Below, in pieces: positions 55,735 through 64,000 of a stretch of 64,000 bases of DNA. This stretch comes from Planctomycetota bacterium (GTDB lineage Bacteria; Planctomycetota; Planctomycetia; Isosphaerales; Isosphaeraceae): NCBI GenBank assembly GCA_028291545.1, contig JAQGHR010000159.1:1-64000 (forward strand), given 5' to 3'. Both the position numbers and the translations under genes were made by a program. The notes under the pieces were generated by a model. The model saw only the letters and a program-made list of their open reading frames with translations, did not search any database and had not been told where the DNA came from. Position 1 is the first letter of the stretch. Every line of letters begins with the position of its first letter.

Positions 55735-57120
55735 TCACGCCTCGGGCAACTTCCAGGGATCTCGGTACGGGCGGCTGAGCATCGCGGAGGCCTCGTCGTC
55801 GCCGATGATCCGCTCCGTACGAGGATCCCAGCGGAGCTTTTCACGGCCCAGTCGCATGGCGATATTCCCCAGGTGGCAGATCGTGATCGATCGGTGAGCG
55901 ACCTCGACGGGTGCCGCCGTCGGGCCTCGCGAGATGACGCAATCGATGAAATTGCGGAAGTGATCGTCACTCTTGTAGAGGTGGACCTCATCGGGACCGA
56001 TCTTCGAGTCCTTGAGCGTCGCCGGATTCGTCTCGATCCTGCCCCGATCCGCGTGGATGTTCCCCTCGCTGCCCACGAACGTCACGCCCATGCGCTCTTT
56101 GTTGGAGATGGTCATCGTCACGCCATTTTCGTAGACCGATTCGAACGAATATTCGGTCGCTGTGTTCCAGATGGTGTCCGGCGGGAAAACACCCTTCACA
56201 CGACGGATCTCGACCGGGCCGGTCATCTCGGTGCCCATTCCCCACTGGGCGCAGTCGGGATGGTGGCCACCCCAGTCGGTCACCTGGCCGCCCGAGTAGT
56301 CGAGTATCCAGCGGAAATTGACGTGGCACCGCGCCGGGGCGTAAGGCGCGGCGGGAGCGGGGCCGAGCCAGCGGTCGTACTCGAAGCCTTCGGGCACAGG
56401 CTCCGCCCCTTTGCGATCACCCGTCCTGGCATAATCCTGTCGCCCCGCGGGTAGCCCGACGAGAACGGATCGGAGCGTCCCGATCCGGCCGTTGCGAACT
56501 AACTCGCAGGCTCGACGGAATTGCGGGTCGGACCGCTGCTGACTTCCGGTCTGGAAGACCACGCCATGCTTGCTGACCGCGAAGCTCATCGCGCGGCCCT
56601 CGGCGATGGTCAGCGACAGCGGCTTCTGACAGTAGATGTCCTTCTTCGCCTTGCACGCCTCAATCACCGGGATCGCGTGCCAATGGTCCGGCGTGCAGAC
56701 CTCGACTGCGTCGATGTCTTTCCGGCCGAGGATTTCGCGGTAGTCCACCAGGGCATCACAGCCGCGATATGTCCCCGACGATTTTTCCTTGGCATAATGG
56801 GCCTCCACCAAGCGCCGCGCCGGCTCGCGGCCACCGACCTTGCCGTCCCAGTAGCCGGGGCTTTCGCGATTGACATCGCACACAGCGACAATCTGGACGC
56901 GCTCATCGCCGAGGAACGAGCGGATATCGTTGAACCCTTGATTACCCGTCCCGACCACGCCCAGACTGATCCGATTGCTGGCCGCGACCTTTCCGGAGAG
57001 GCCCAGCGCCGAACCGGGGATGATCGTCGGAAAGGCGAATCCGGCCAGGGCCGCCTGCCCAGCCTGACGAAAAAAGTCGCGGCGGGAGCGGGCGGGAGGC
57101 GTTTCGAGAGCGTGTGTCAT
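55735..57120 (-). CDS. Gfo/Idh/MocA-family oxidoreductase, Tat-exported (second copy)
   Basis: 461 residues from ATG 57120, chosen to place the Tat signal (ARSRRDFFRQAGQAALAG) at the start. Rossmann motif ISLGVVGTGNQG and VAVCDVN; active-site region CQKPLSLTIAEGRAM; VEVCTPDHWH; bacterial-type C-domain (RWILDYSGGQVTDWGGHHPD). A paralogue of 30091-31425 with the same domain order. Usually in planctomycetes such proteins act on sugars or glycan derivatives outside the cytoplasm; the substrate here is unknown. Confidence 0.9.
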   Translation of the reverse strand: MTHALETPPARSRRDFFRQAGQAALAGFAFPTIIPGSALGLSGKVAASNRISLGVVGTGNQGFNDIRSFLGDERVQIVAVCDVNRESPGYWDGKVGGREPARRLVEAHYAKEKSSGTYRGCDALVDYREILGRKDIDAVEVCTPDHWHAIPVIEACKAKKDIYCQKPLSLTIAEGRAMSFAVSKHGVVFQTGSQQRSDPQFRRACELVRNGRIGTLRSVLVGLPAGRQDYARTGDRKGAEPVPEGFEYDRWLGPAPAAPYAPARCHVNFRWILDYSGGQVTDWGGHHPDCAQWGMGTEMTGPVEIRRVKGVFPPDTIWNTATEYSFESVYENGVTMTISNKERMGVTFVGSEGNIHADRGRIETNPATLKDSKIGPDEVHLYKSDDHFRNFIDCVISRGPTAAPVEVAHRSITICHLGNIAMRLGREKLRWDPRTERIIGDDEASAMLSRPYRDPWKLPEA

Positions 57121-57413
57121 CGCATCGGCTCGCAACTGGGTTCCGGTTATTTCGTGTGGATCATGGAAAGTCTCAGGCCCTGAACGAGCCACTTTGGCTC
57201 GTCACTGGAGTTCCCCGCCACGGATTCAGGGTCGTCGGAATCTTGTGGGTTGTGGCACACGTCGTCCCCGATCGGCTCTCGACCGTTCCAGGCGGAGTGA
57301 GCCGACCGTGAAGCCGCATGTTATGCGGAGGATCGCGCCGATTCAATGACCGCGACACGGATCGCCCGGAATCCAAGGATTTTGTTAAGTATGTTCACTT
57401 CTTGATTAGGCGT
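57121..57413. other. Intergenic region upstream of the oxidoreductase
   Basis: No supported gene. A small hairpin CCGCAT-GTT-ATGCGG lies at 57313-57327. The palindromic repeat element starts at 57414. Confidence 0.4.
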
Positions 57414-57493
57414 GTTCGACGCCGGAGGCGGCGCAACCCAACGGGTTACGGCAAAGCGAAATCCGGTGGGTTGCGCCGCCTCCGGCGTCGAAC
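57414..57493. repeat. 80-bp palindromic repeat element (REP/MITE-like)
   Basis: Perfect 27-bp inverted arms (57414-57440 and 57467-57493; GTTCGACGCCGGAGGCGGCG + 7) around a 26-nt spacer that itself contains AACCC-AAC-GGGTT. It lies 65 nt beyond the hpnG stop and upstream of the oxidoreductase. It has no coding capacity and could terminate transcription. Confidence 0.75.
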
Positions 57494-57557
57494 CTACCCG
57501 ACAAGAGAATGCGGGCACGTGTTTTGCCAGTTCCAGATTCAGCGCTCGTCGCTGGGC

Positions 57558-58325
57558 TCAGGAAAGTTCTTTGAGAACCCCTGGGACGAATCGAGAGATG
57601 CGATCGGCGGCGGCGACGGCGTGTTCGCGGAGAGCCCACATGTCTTTCAGGCTTGAGGGCCGCCGCCAGATGGCCCCGAGCGCCGCACCGACGCGATAGC
57701 CCCCCGACCGGCCGAGGATCGTCGCGATCTCGGCCGGGAGATCCGTCCCGGCCTCATCGCTGATCACGCGGATCGCGAGGAACCGGACGTTCCGCTCGGA
57801 ACAGACGGCCGCGACGGCCGACGATTCCATGTCGACGACGTCGGCCCCGGTCCGGGCGCGGAGGGCGGCCTTTTCGGCGGCTGTCCGGACGATGGCGTCG
57901 CTGGTCACGATGGCACCCGTGACGACGCGTGACGTCGATTCCTGATCGTGCAGGGTCAGGTCGATCGTGAGCCGGTTTCCCTCGGGGTCGATGACCTCGG
58001 TGCCGAAGACGAGGTCATTGCGATGGAGATCCGGGTTGAGTGCGCCGCCAAAACCGGCCGAAAGAATCCATTGCGGACGATGTCCGCCCAGCAACAATTG
58101 CGTCCCCCGACGCGCGGCCTTGCGACCCGGCCCAGCGATGATGACGGCGACGATCTTGCCCGATAGCTCGCCCTCGACGATGGTGTGCCGTTCGCTGGAA
58201 TACTTGCGGACATTACTCAAGCGCGCGATCAACGGGTTAATCTCGATCGAAAGCGCCGCCACGATCCCCACGTCGGCCGGGACCGGCGGCGGTGCAATCG
58301 GCGGAGCGGCAGGTCCGGCGTTCAT
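57558..58325 (-). CDS. hpnG: Hopanoid-associated phosphorylase/nucleosidase HpnG
   Basis: 255-residue enzyme of the purine nucleoside phosphorylase/MTA nucleosidase fold that removes adenine from adenosylhopane to give ribosylhopane. Seen: VGIVAALSIEINPLIARL start, ILSAGFGGALNP, VVDMESSAVAAVC (the conserved Met-Glu of ribose binding) and AIRVISDEAGTDLP (catalytic Asp). Immediately downstream of hpnH (95 nt gap), as in other hopanoid clusters, which supports the assignment. Confidence 0.9.
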   Translation of the reverse strand: MNAGPAAPPIAPPPVPADVGIVAALSIEINPLIARLSNVRKYSSERHTIVEGELSGKIVAVIIAGPGRKAARRGTQLLLGGHRPQWILSAGFGGALNPDLHRNDLVFGTEVIDPEGNRLTIDLTLHDQESTSRVVTGAIVTSDAIVRTAAEKAALRARTGADVVDMESSAVAAVCSERNVRFLAIRVISDEAGTDLPAEIATILGRSGGYRVGAALGAIWRRPSSLKDMWALREHAVAAADRISRFVPGVLKELS

Positions 58326-58420
58326 GGGTACTCGCGGCGAAGTGGGATGCTGCCATGATCGGCCGCCGTTGCGTGGGGCCTGGCACCGTGGCCCCCACGC
58401 AGCGGTTCTGGATCAAGGAA

Positions 58421-59422
58421 TCAACTGAACTGCCACTTGATCATCTTCAGTGTATCGCCGAGTTTGCCGTTGACGCCCAGGGAAGCGGCAGTCTCGTACC
58501 CCGAGTGGACCATGCAGTTCTCGCACCGAGGGTCCTTGCCGTAGCCGTACTTGTCCCAGGGCGTCTTCTCGATGTAGTCATTGAACGTCTTGTGATGGAT
58601 GTCCGTGATGAGGTAGCACGGTCCCTTCCATCCCTTGACGTTGCGGGTCGGGCTAGCGTAGGCAGTGCAGGACATCTCGCGCTTGCCCTGGAGGAATTCA
58701 AGGTAAATCGGCGAGGTGTTGAATGAGTATTTCTTGAACATAGCGTCGGCCGCACGGAACTTGGCGCGGATGTCGTCGCGAGTCATGAAAATCTCTTTCG
58801 AATCCACGGCCGCATAGCTGTAGCCGGGGGAGATCATGAAGCCGTCGACGTCCAGCGACGTGAGATAGCCGAACAGTTCATCCAGCTCCGTCATGTCGGT
58901 CTCCTTGAACACGGTCGTGTTCGTGCAGACCAGGAAACCGGCCTCCTTGGCGGCCTTGATGCCCTCGATCGCGGAGTCGAACACGCCTTCGCGCTCGACG
59001 GCGACATCGTGCGAGGCGCGCATGCCGTCGAGGTGGACGTTGAAGAAGAACCGGTTGCTCTTGGTGTACTCGGCGATCTTCTTCTTGATGAACATGCCGT
59101 TGGTGCAGAGGATGATGCTCTTCTTCCGCTCCAGGATCTTGGCCACGAGCTCGCCCATGCCGGGATAAATCATCGGCTCGCCGCCGCAGATCGACACGAC
59201 GGGGGCGCCGCACTCGTCGACGGCGTCGAGGCATTCCTGGATCGAGAGCTTTTGCTTGATGGTGGACTCGTACTCGCGGATTCGACCGCACCCCGTGCAG
59301 GTCAGGTTGCAGGCGTGGAGCGGCTCGAGCATCAAGACCATCGGGAACTTCTTGGCGCGAGTGATCTTCTTCTTCGCCATGTAACCCGCGATCGATAAGG
59401 TCATGCCCAGGGGAAAACGCAT
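58421..59422 (-). CDS. hpnH: Hopanoid radical SAM protein HpnH (adenosyl-hopene transferase)
   Basis: 333-residue radical SAM enzyme that attaches 5'-deoxyadenosine to diploptene in extended hopanoid synthesis. The 4Fe-4S cluster motif is Cys38, Cys42, Cys45 (LEPLHACNLTCTGC), followed by GGEPMIYPG, and extra Cys residues near the C-terminus (DPRCENCMVHSGYE). ATG 59422 has GGAGG upstream. Order shc-hpnH-hpnG, 119 nt after shc. Confidence 0.93.
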   Translation of the reverse strand: MRFPLGMTLSIAGYMAKKKITRAKKFPMVLMLEPLHACNLTCTGCGRIREYESTIKQKLSIQECLDAVDECGAPVVSICGGEPMIYPGMGELVAKILERKKSIILCTNGMFIKKKIAEYTKSNRFFFNVHLDGMRASHDVAVEREGVFDSAIEGIKAAKEAGFLVCTNTTVFKETDMTELDELFGYLTSLDVDGFMISPGYSYAAVDSKEIFMTRDDIRAKFRAADAMFKKYSFNTSPIYLEFLQGKREMSCTAYASPTRNVKGWKGPCYLITDIHHKTFNDYIEKTPWDKYGYGKDPRCENCMVHSGYETAASLGVNGKLGDTLKMIKWQFS

Positions 59423-59541
59423 CGATCCTCCTTGAAAGATGGGAGCGCCATCATGGCGTCTCCGGCTGCGAACGGTGGGAGATCCGAAGAATCGTGGGGG
59501 GGCACATAGAAGCGAGTTCGAGACGCGACCGGCCGTTACGA

Positions 59542-61587
59542 TCAGATGTCCCGCCAGAGTGGCAGGGCCGGAACGCGTGTGGCGATCGCGGGTGCGCTAA
59601 TTGGCCGTCCGAGACGGGCGGTCGCACTCTTGTAACGGCCGAGCGCCATGAGCGGGAAGAAGATGCAGTAGAGGTGATAACGCAGGTAGAAGACGCTCGG
59701 GAACCCGGTGCCGGTGAACTCGGCCTCGCTCCAGGTGCCGTCGGCGTTCTGGGTGTCGACCAGGTATCGAATGCCACGGTGAACGGAGCTGGAATCGGCC
59801 CGCCCGGCCGCGATCAGGCCCAGGACGGCCCAGGCGGTCTGGGAAGCGGTGGGAGTGCCCTGGCCCTTCGTGCTCGGATCGTCATAGCTGTGGCAGCTCT
59901 CGCCCCAGCCGCCGCAGGACTGCTGAACCGACTCCAGCCAATCGGCCGCGCGAGTCACGGCGGGATGCGTCATCGAGAAATCGATCGCCTGCAATCCCAG
60001 CAAGACCTGCCAGGTGCCGTAAATGTAATTCACGCCCCAACGGCCGTACCAGCACCCTTCGGGCTCTTGCGTTTTCCAGAGGAACTGGAGCGCCTTGGCG
60101 ATCGCCGGATGACTGCCGCGGTAGCCCAGGGTACCCAGGGACTCGATCACTCGCGCGGTGATATCCGCGCAGCTCGGGTCGAGCATCGCATTGTGGTCGG
60201 CGAATGGCACCTTCGTCAGGATTTCGTTGTCGATATTGACGTCGAAGGCCGCGAAACCGCCATCGCGGTTCTGGAAGGCGAGCATCCAGTTCACGGCGCG
60301 ATCCGTCGCCGCGCGAACCACCGGGTCGTCGGCCAGCGCCGACTTCTGGAGGGCGAGCAGGACCATCGCGGTGTCGTCGATGTCGGGGAACCGTTCGTTA
60401 TTGAACTCGAAGTACCAGCCGCTGGGCTCGATGTGCGGCAACCGCACGCTCCAGTCGCCGGGCCGCCGGACTTCCTTGGTCAAGAGCCAGCGGACCGAGC
60501 GCATCAGGGCCGGGTGGAAATCGGGAAGGCCCGAATCGGCCATCGCGATGGCCCCGATCGCCGTGTCCCACACCGGCGAGACGCACGGCTGGAGCCGGAC
60601 CGTACCGTCCTCCTCGATGATGAAGTCTTCGAGCTGATCCAGCGCCCAGCGCATCATGGTCGAGTGGTCGTCGTAACCGAGCGCCTTCAGCACGATGACG
60701 GTGTAGATCATCGGCGGGAAGATGGCCCCGAGACCGTCGGAGTTCTCGCAGTGATCGAGAATCCAACGATGCGCCTTCTTGATGGCCGGCTCGCGCCAGG
60801 AGGTGGGGACGACCTTCTCGTAGAGCTTGAGGACCTTGTCCACGCCCAGGAAGAAGTTCGACCAGCAGACGAACGGCCTCTTCCAGCGGGACATCTGACG
60901 CGGGAGATCCTCGCGGAACAGTTCGGCGATCCCGAGGTTTTCGGGGACATGCCGCACCGGCTTCTTGGCGGAGATGATCGAGAGCGTGACGACCATCTTG
61001 CGCGTCCACGAGGACATCGCGTAGAGGCCGAAGGGCGTCGACTTCGGCAGGTGCATCAACTCAACCGGGACCGTCGGCGTGTCGTCGTACGAGATCTGAC
61101 CGAGTAACGCCAGATAGAAACGGGTGAAGCTGTTGCAGGCCTGCGCGCCGCCGTGGGTAAGGATGACCTCACGCGCCTTGACCATCGCCGGGTGCGTCAC
61201 GGCCAGTCCGACGAGCTTCAGGGCGAAGTACGCCTTGACTGACGCACTCAGATCCACGGGCCCGCCGGGATACATCGTCCACCCGCCGTCGGGCAGTTGA
61301 TGCTCGTGGAGGTACTTGGCGGCCTTGATGCAGACGTCGTCTCGCTCCCGACCCAGGAACGCCATCAGGAGGATGTATTCGGATTCGAGGATCGAGTCTC
61401 CCTCAAGCTCGCCGCACCAGTAGCCATCGGCGTGCTGGATCGAGAGAAGCTGATCCTGACACCGTGTGAGGGCTCGCTCAAGGACATCGAGCGAGAGATC
61501 GGACGAATCCGGATCCCCCCGGTCGAGTCGGGAGGATGCGCTCCGTCTGTGGACGCCACCATCCATGTGGGCGATCATGCGATCCAC
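59542..61587 (-). CDS. shc: Squalene-hopene cyclase
   Basis: 681-residue terpene cyclase converting squalene to hopene/hopanol at the membrane. The DXDD catalytic motif is Asp402-405 (FPDIDDTA), with QW motifs such as QNRDGGFAAFD, QEPEGCWYGRWG, QQSCGGWGE and QNADGTWSEAEF. Length is normal. The frame starts at GTG 61587 with GGGAAGGGG upstream; ATG 61578 is an alternative. It heads the hopanoid unit; squalene synthesis genes are not in the window. Confidence 0.95.
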   Translation of the reverse strand: MDRMIAHMDGGVHRRSASSRLDRGDPDSSDLSLDVLERALTRCQDQLLSIQHADGYWCGELEGDSILESEYILLMAFLGRERDDVCIKAAKYLHEHQLPDGGWTMYPGGPVDLSASVKAYFALKLVGLAVTHPAMVKAREVILTHGGAQACNSFTRFYLALLGQISYDDTPTVPVELMHLPKSTPFGLYAMSSWTRKMVVTLSIISAKKPVRHVPENLGIAELFREDLPRQMSRWKRPFVCWSNFFLGVDKVLKLYEKVVPTSWREPAIKKAHRWILDHCENSDGLGAIFPPMIYTVIVLKALGYDDHSTMMRWALDQLEDFIIEEDGTVRLQPCVSPVWDTAIGAIAMADSGLPDFHPALMRSVRWLLTKEVRRPGDWSVRLPHIEPSGWYFEFNNERFPDIDDTAMVLLALQKSALADDPVVRAATDRAVNWMLAFQNRDGGFAAFDVNIDNEILTKVPFADHNAMLDPSCADITARVIESLGTLGYRGSHPAIAKALQFLWKTQEPEGCWYGRWGVNYIYGTWQVLLGLQAIDFSMTHPAVTRAADWLESVQQSCGGWGESCHSYDDPSTKGQGTPTASQTAWAVLGLIAAGRADSSSVHRGIRYLVDTQNADGTWSEAEFTGTGFPSVFYLRYHLYCIFFPLMALGRYKSATARLGRPISAPAIATRVPALPLWRDI

Positions 61588-61681
61588 GTCCCCTTCCCTG
61601 AGGTCGTCGTGTCGAAGTCAACGAGCAGTCATGGCCCGCCGCGGTGAAGCATCATCCGCACGGCTCCGCCGTTGCGGCGAC

Positions 61682-61711
61682 ATCCTACGTTCAGGACGGA
61701 TTTTCAATCAA
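61682..61711 (-). promoter_or_regulatory. Promoter candidate for the hopanoid genes
   Basis: Leftward TTGATT (61706-61711) and TAGGAT (61682-61687) spaced 18 nt, 95 nt before the shc start. Moderate match to sigma70 boxes. Confidence 0.35.
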
Positions 61712-61771
61712 GGTCAATTCTTTTGCAAAATCCGCAATCCCGAGCCGTCCGGAGGAATTCGTTACCCTTTT

Positions 61772-63184
61772 TCATTCGGGGACTAACGTCGCGTCGAGCG
61801 TGTACCCACGCAACAGCGGCATGGACCGCAAGATGGCCTCGATCCGAGCCCGATCGGCCGGGTTGACCACCGTTCCTTTGATCTCGATGCGATCGCCGGT
61901 GACGCGGACCCGATCGAGATGCGCCTTGTCGCCGAGCTGGCGACGCACCTGGGCCTCCAGGTACGGCTCGACATCCTCGGGCCGACCCCGGGCGATCAAG
62001 GGGTTCTGCGATTGCCCGTCCGGCACCGTGAACGCCAGGCGGTCGTCGATGTCGTGAACCCCCACGGTCTGTTGTGCCGCGCGGAAGGCAATCATGGCTT
62101 CCAGCGCCGAGGGAACTTTTCCCGAAAGGTAGGCCACGCCATCCCGGACCGACGATTGGACGGCCGTCCCCGCCAGCAGGGGGCGACGTTCCAGGTTTGT
62201 CGCCAGCCGTCGGCTCACGGCCGCATCATCGCCGGGACGATCGGGAGGATTCGGATTCTCACGCGCGGGAACGCGAGTCTGGGCCGGGGCGATTCGCGCC
62301 GGCCCCTGGGGTTCGTTCGCGGGCGTTGGCGGAGGAGGGGGGGTATCGGCGGCTCGGCGGGGGACGATCGGGAGATCGGCGTCATCTTGAACGTCGAGGA
62401 GGTTGATGACCTCCTTCACTCCCTCCATCCTGGCGACTTTCTGCCCGATGCCGATCCGATCGCTCATCCTGGGGACGGAGCCCCGGAGCACGGCGACACC
62501 TCGGGGATCGAGTGTCATCTCTACCGCCCTTGGCGCGGAGGTCATCGGAGCCGGCGAGGGAGGGGGCGGCGGCGTGGACCGGTCCGCGCCCGGGTCGGGT
62601 CCAATCGGCGAGTCGGGATCCAGCGCCGGCGCCGCGTAAGGATCGGCGCGGCGTCCCGCGACGGCACCCCACCAGGGGGGGTAGCTGATGAGAGGCGGCT
62701 CGAACCCATAGAACGGGTCGTCGATCCGTCCGAACAACGGAGGCGGGTAAACCAGAGGGGGGATGCCGGAGAGGTAGGCCGACCCTGCGTTGCCGAAGAG
62801 TGGCGTTGCCGTTCCCATCACTGTGGTTCGCGCGAGAGGCACGCCCGCGACACGATTGGCTTCGGCCGTGTCGATGATGATCCGGTCATCGATCGCGGAG
62901 GTCAGCGAGAGCGCCAACCGGATCGCGACATCATGGATTTCCTTCGTCCCCACACGGCCGGACAGGACGATCCGTCCGTCCTTCCGACCAGTTCGGAAGG
63001 CATAACCCGACGTGATGGGATGGGTTCTCAGGGCATTGAGAATCGCGATCTCGACGGACGACGAGTCAGCTTGTGCCGCAGCCCTGGGGGCAGCTCCGGA
63101 ACCCACCTGGGCTCGTGCCGCGTGGCTGAGGACGCTGAGTACGGCGAGCCCGATCACGATCCCTCGTTGCGGCGAAAGCGACAT
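61772..63184 (-). CDS. Exported protein with four BON-like domains
   Basis: 470-residue exported protein from ATG 63184 (signal peptide 1-25, SHAARAQ); the frame opens at 63349. BON-like modules: about 43-106, 215-265, 320-387 and 404-468, each with the Gly-Val-Val-x-L-x-G pattern (e.g. GRIVLSGRVGTKEIHDVA, GVAVLRGSV, GVAYLSGKV, DRIEIKGTV). Pro-rich linkers (180-215, 270-320) separate them. Multi-BON proteins are envelope or lipid-binding proteins. It lies 184 nt upstream of shc in the same direction, so an envelope link with hopanoids is possible but unproven. Confidence 0.83.
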   Translation of the reverse strand: MSLSPQRGIVIGLAVLSVLSHAARAQVGSGAAPRAAAQADSSSVEIAILNALRTHPITSGYAFRTGRKDGRIVLSGRVGTKEIHDVAIRLALSLTSAIDDRIIIDTAEANRVAGVPLARTTVMGTATPLFGNAGSAYLSGIPPLVYPPPLFGRIDDPFYGFEPPLISYPPWWGAVAGRRADPYAAPALDPDSPIGPDPGADRSTPPPPPSPAPMTSAPRAVEMTLDPRGVAVLRGSVPRMSDRIGIGQKVARMEGVKEVINLLDVQDDADLPIVPRRAADTPPPPPTPANEPQGPARIAPAQTRVPARENPNPPDRPGDDAAVSRRLATNLERRPLLAGTAVQSSVRDGVAYLSGKVPSALEAMIAFRAAQQTVGVHDIDDRLAFTVPDGQSQNPLIARGRPEDVEPYLEAQVRRQLGDKAHLDRVRVTGDRIEIKGTVVNPADRARIEAILRSMPLLRGYTLDATLVPE

Positions 63185-63352
63185 GGTCCGGACCGCCTTC
63201 TCGTGGGTGCGACCACGTGAACCATCGATCAAGATGTCAATCCGACTGCAAAATTCGTCTGAGGTGAGGACGGCCCGTCCACGGCACTCCCGAAGAACGA
63301 ACCGTCCCCACCTTACAGGCAACCGTAAACGAGCCGTATTCCGTCTCAATCC

Positions 63353-64000
63353 TCAGCGCACTTCGACCGGCTCGATCGTGATCTTGTTGAAGACTTTGAG
63401 CACGGGAAGGAAGACCTCGAAGGGGGAGGTCCCATCCAGGCTCGACGCGGCCAGTTTCAGGTGGGTGGCGTCGACGTCGGACTGGTTGTAGGCGGCGTCG
63501 ATCGCGACCCAGCGGCGGTTGACATAAACCTCGTTCCACATGTGTGGCCCGAATCCGCTGATCGTGGTGCCGCCGATGTTGTCGGCGTAGACCAGCCCGA
63601 TCGCGCATCGGGACGGCACGCCCGCCGCCCGGCACATTGCGGCCACCAGGACGCTGTGCTCGCTGCAATCACCACCGGCCTTCAAGTTCCTGGCAACTGC
63701 GGCCGCCGTGGCAAAGGCGGTGGAAAAGTTCTTGTCGGTAAGATTAACTGATACCCACTTCTGAATCGCGACTGCCTTGGCCCAGGGGTCGGTGAGTTTG
63801 CCGACAGCCCTGCGCGTAAGTTCAATCACCTTCAGGTCTTCGCTATCAATGAGAGGGTTCGCTCGGCTGTATTCCGGTCCCGGTTCCTCCTCGGGCGCGC
63901 CGTCCTTCGGACCGAAGGTCTTCACGACCAGGGTCGCGATCGTCTTTTCGTTGCCGGCGGTCGGAGTCTGACGGCGATCCCTGGGGAAGACCTGGCCCGG
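63353..64000 (-). CDS. Transglutaminase-like protein, 5' partial
   Basis: The frame stays open to the window edge (base 64000), so the start lies beyond. The visible C-terminal part has the transglutaminase-like triad: Cys in AGGDCSEHSVL, His in GFGPHMWNEVYV and Asp in WVAIDAAYNQ. Such domains are peptidases or cross-linking enzymes. The GTG at 63925 is an internal start option, unlikely to be the true one. The stop is 168 nt upstream of the four-BON gene start, so the two may be co-transcribed. Confidence 0.85.
   Translation of the reverse strand, partial: PGQVFPRDRRQTPTAGNEKTIATLVVKTFGPKDGAPEEEPGPEYSRANPLIDSEDLKVIELTRRAVGKLTDPWAKAVAIQKWVSVNLTDKNFSTAFATAAAVARNLKAGGDCSEHSVLVAAMCRAAGVPSRCAIGLVYADNIGGTTISGFGPHMWNEVYVNRRWVAIDAAYNQSDVDATHLKLAASSLDGTSPFEVFLPVLKVFNKITIEPVEVR

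Noticed and set aside
59494-61107. 537-residue rightward frame over shc
   Set aside because: Antisense to squalene-hopene cyclase with intact DXDD and QW motifs.
61919-63220. 433-residue rightward frame over the BON protein
   Set aside because: Antisense, Arg/Gly-rich, and no known motif.
1-64000. CRISPR array, insertion sequence, tRNA or rRNA
   Set aside because: No regularly spaced direct repeats, transposase motifs, or RNA gene signatures were found by eye; a computed tRNA and repeat search would be decisive.

Overview
The window is GC-rich chromosomal DNA from a planctomycete, most likely of the Isosphaeraceae/Gemmataceae type. The evidence is two tandem pairs of planctomycete-type cytochrome c/DUF1549/DUF1553 proteins with DUF1501 proteins, Tat-exported Gfo/Idh/MocA oxidoreductases, a hopanoid cluster, short Pro/Gly-rich exported BON proteins, and many genes without strong Shine-Dalgarno sites. 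I see no rRNA, tRNA, CRISPR array, transposase or phage gene. The assignment to a family is inference from gene content; no 16S is present.

Layout. 1-4.3 kb (+): the 3' part of an HlyD-type membrane fusion protein, a Clp_N-ThiD2-ThiE fusion for thiamine synthesis, and an exported class A beta-lactamase-like serine hydrolase. 4.3-9.3 kb: a thioesterase (-), a small membrane protein and a SpoIIE-type phosphatase (+), then a leftward operon of a lysine-less lipoyl-like protein, NUDIX hydrolase, tmk and holB. 9.4-14.3 kb: a leftward RND efflux pair behind a promoter with a palindromic operator candidate. 14.3-20.1 kb: a secreted redoxin/cytochrome c/copper-monooxygenase-like fusion, an exported YHS-TPR protein, an unknown protein, a sugar isomerase-like protein and an HpcH/HpaI aldolase. 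20.2-31.4 kb: one leftward block (Gfo/Idh/MocA, cytochrome/DUF1501 pair B, pair A, SGNH hydrolase), which looks like a surface or periplasmic catabolic operon.

31.6-45.4 kb: a KaiC/RecA-like ATPase translationally coupled to a FabG-like reductase; a two-helix membrane protein; a tight leftward operon of dipeptidyl peptidase IV, YhdT-like protein, PanF-like symporter, membrane protein and nitrilase-family hydrolase; a membrane metallophosphoesterase behind a PAS-GAF-REC signalling protein; an isochorismatase-like hydrolase and a class V aminotransferase. 45.5-57.1 kb: a coiled-coil membrane protein, a diadenylate cyclase (c-di-AMP synthase) coupled to a large exported protein, lipoproteins, a BON protein, a CheY-like receiver, an unknown exported protein and a second Gfo/Idh/MocA protein. 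57.4-61.6 kb: a palindromic repeat element and the hopanoid genes shc-hpnH-hpnG. 61.8-64 kb: a four-BON exported protein and the 3' part of a transglutaminase-like protein.

No single stretch is clearly a new defence or mobile system. The most unusual items are gene fusions and degenerate family members: Clp_N-ThiD2-ThiE, the lysine-less lipoyl-like protein, redoxin-cytochrome-monooxygenase, the kinase-less PAS-GAF-REC protein, the DacZ-like cyclase operon, and the ATPase-reductase couple. Gene starts were moved inward from the longest reading frame wherever a signal peptide, Shine-Dalgarno site or family alignment favoured it.
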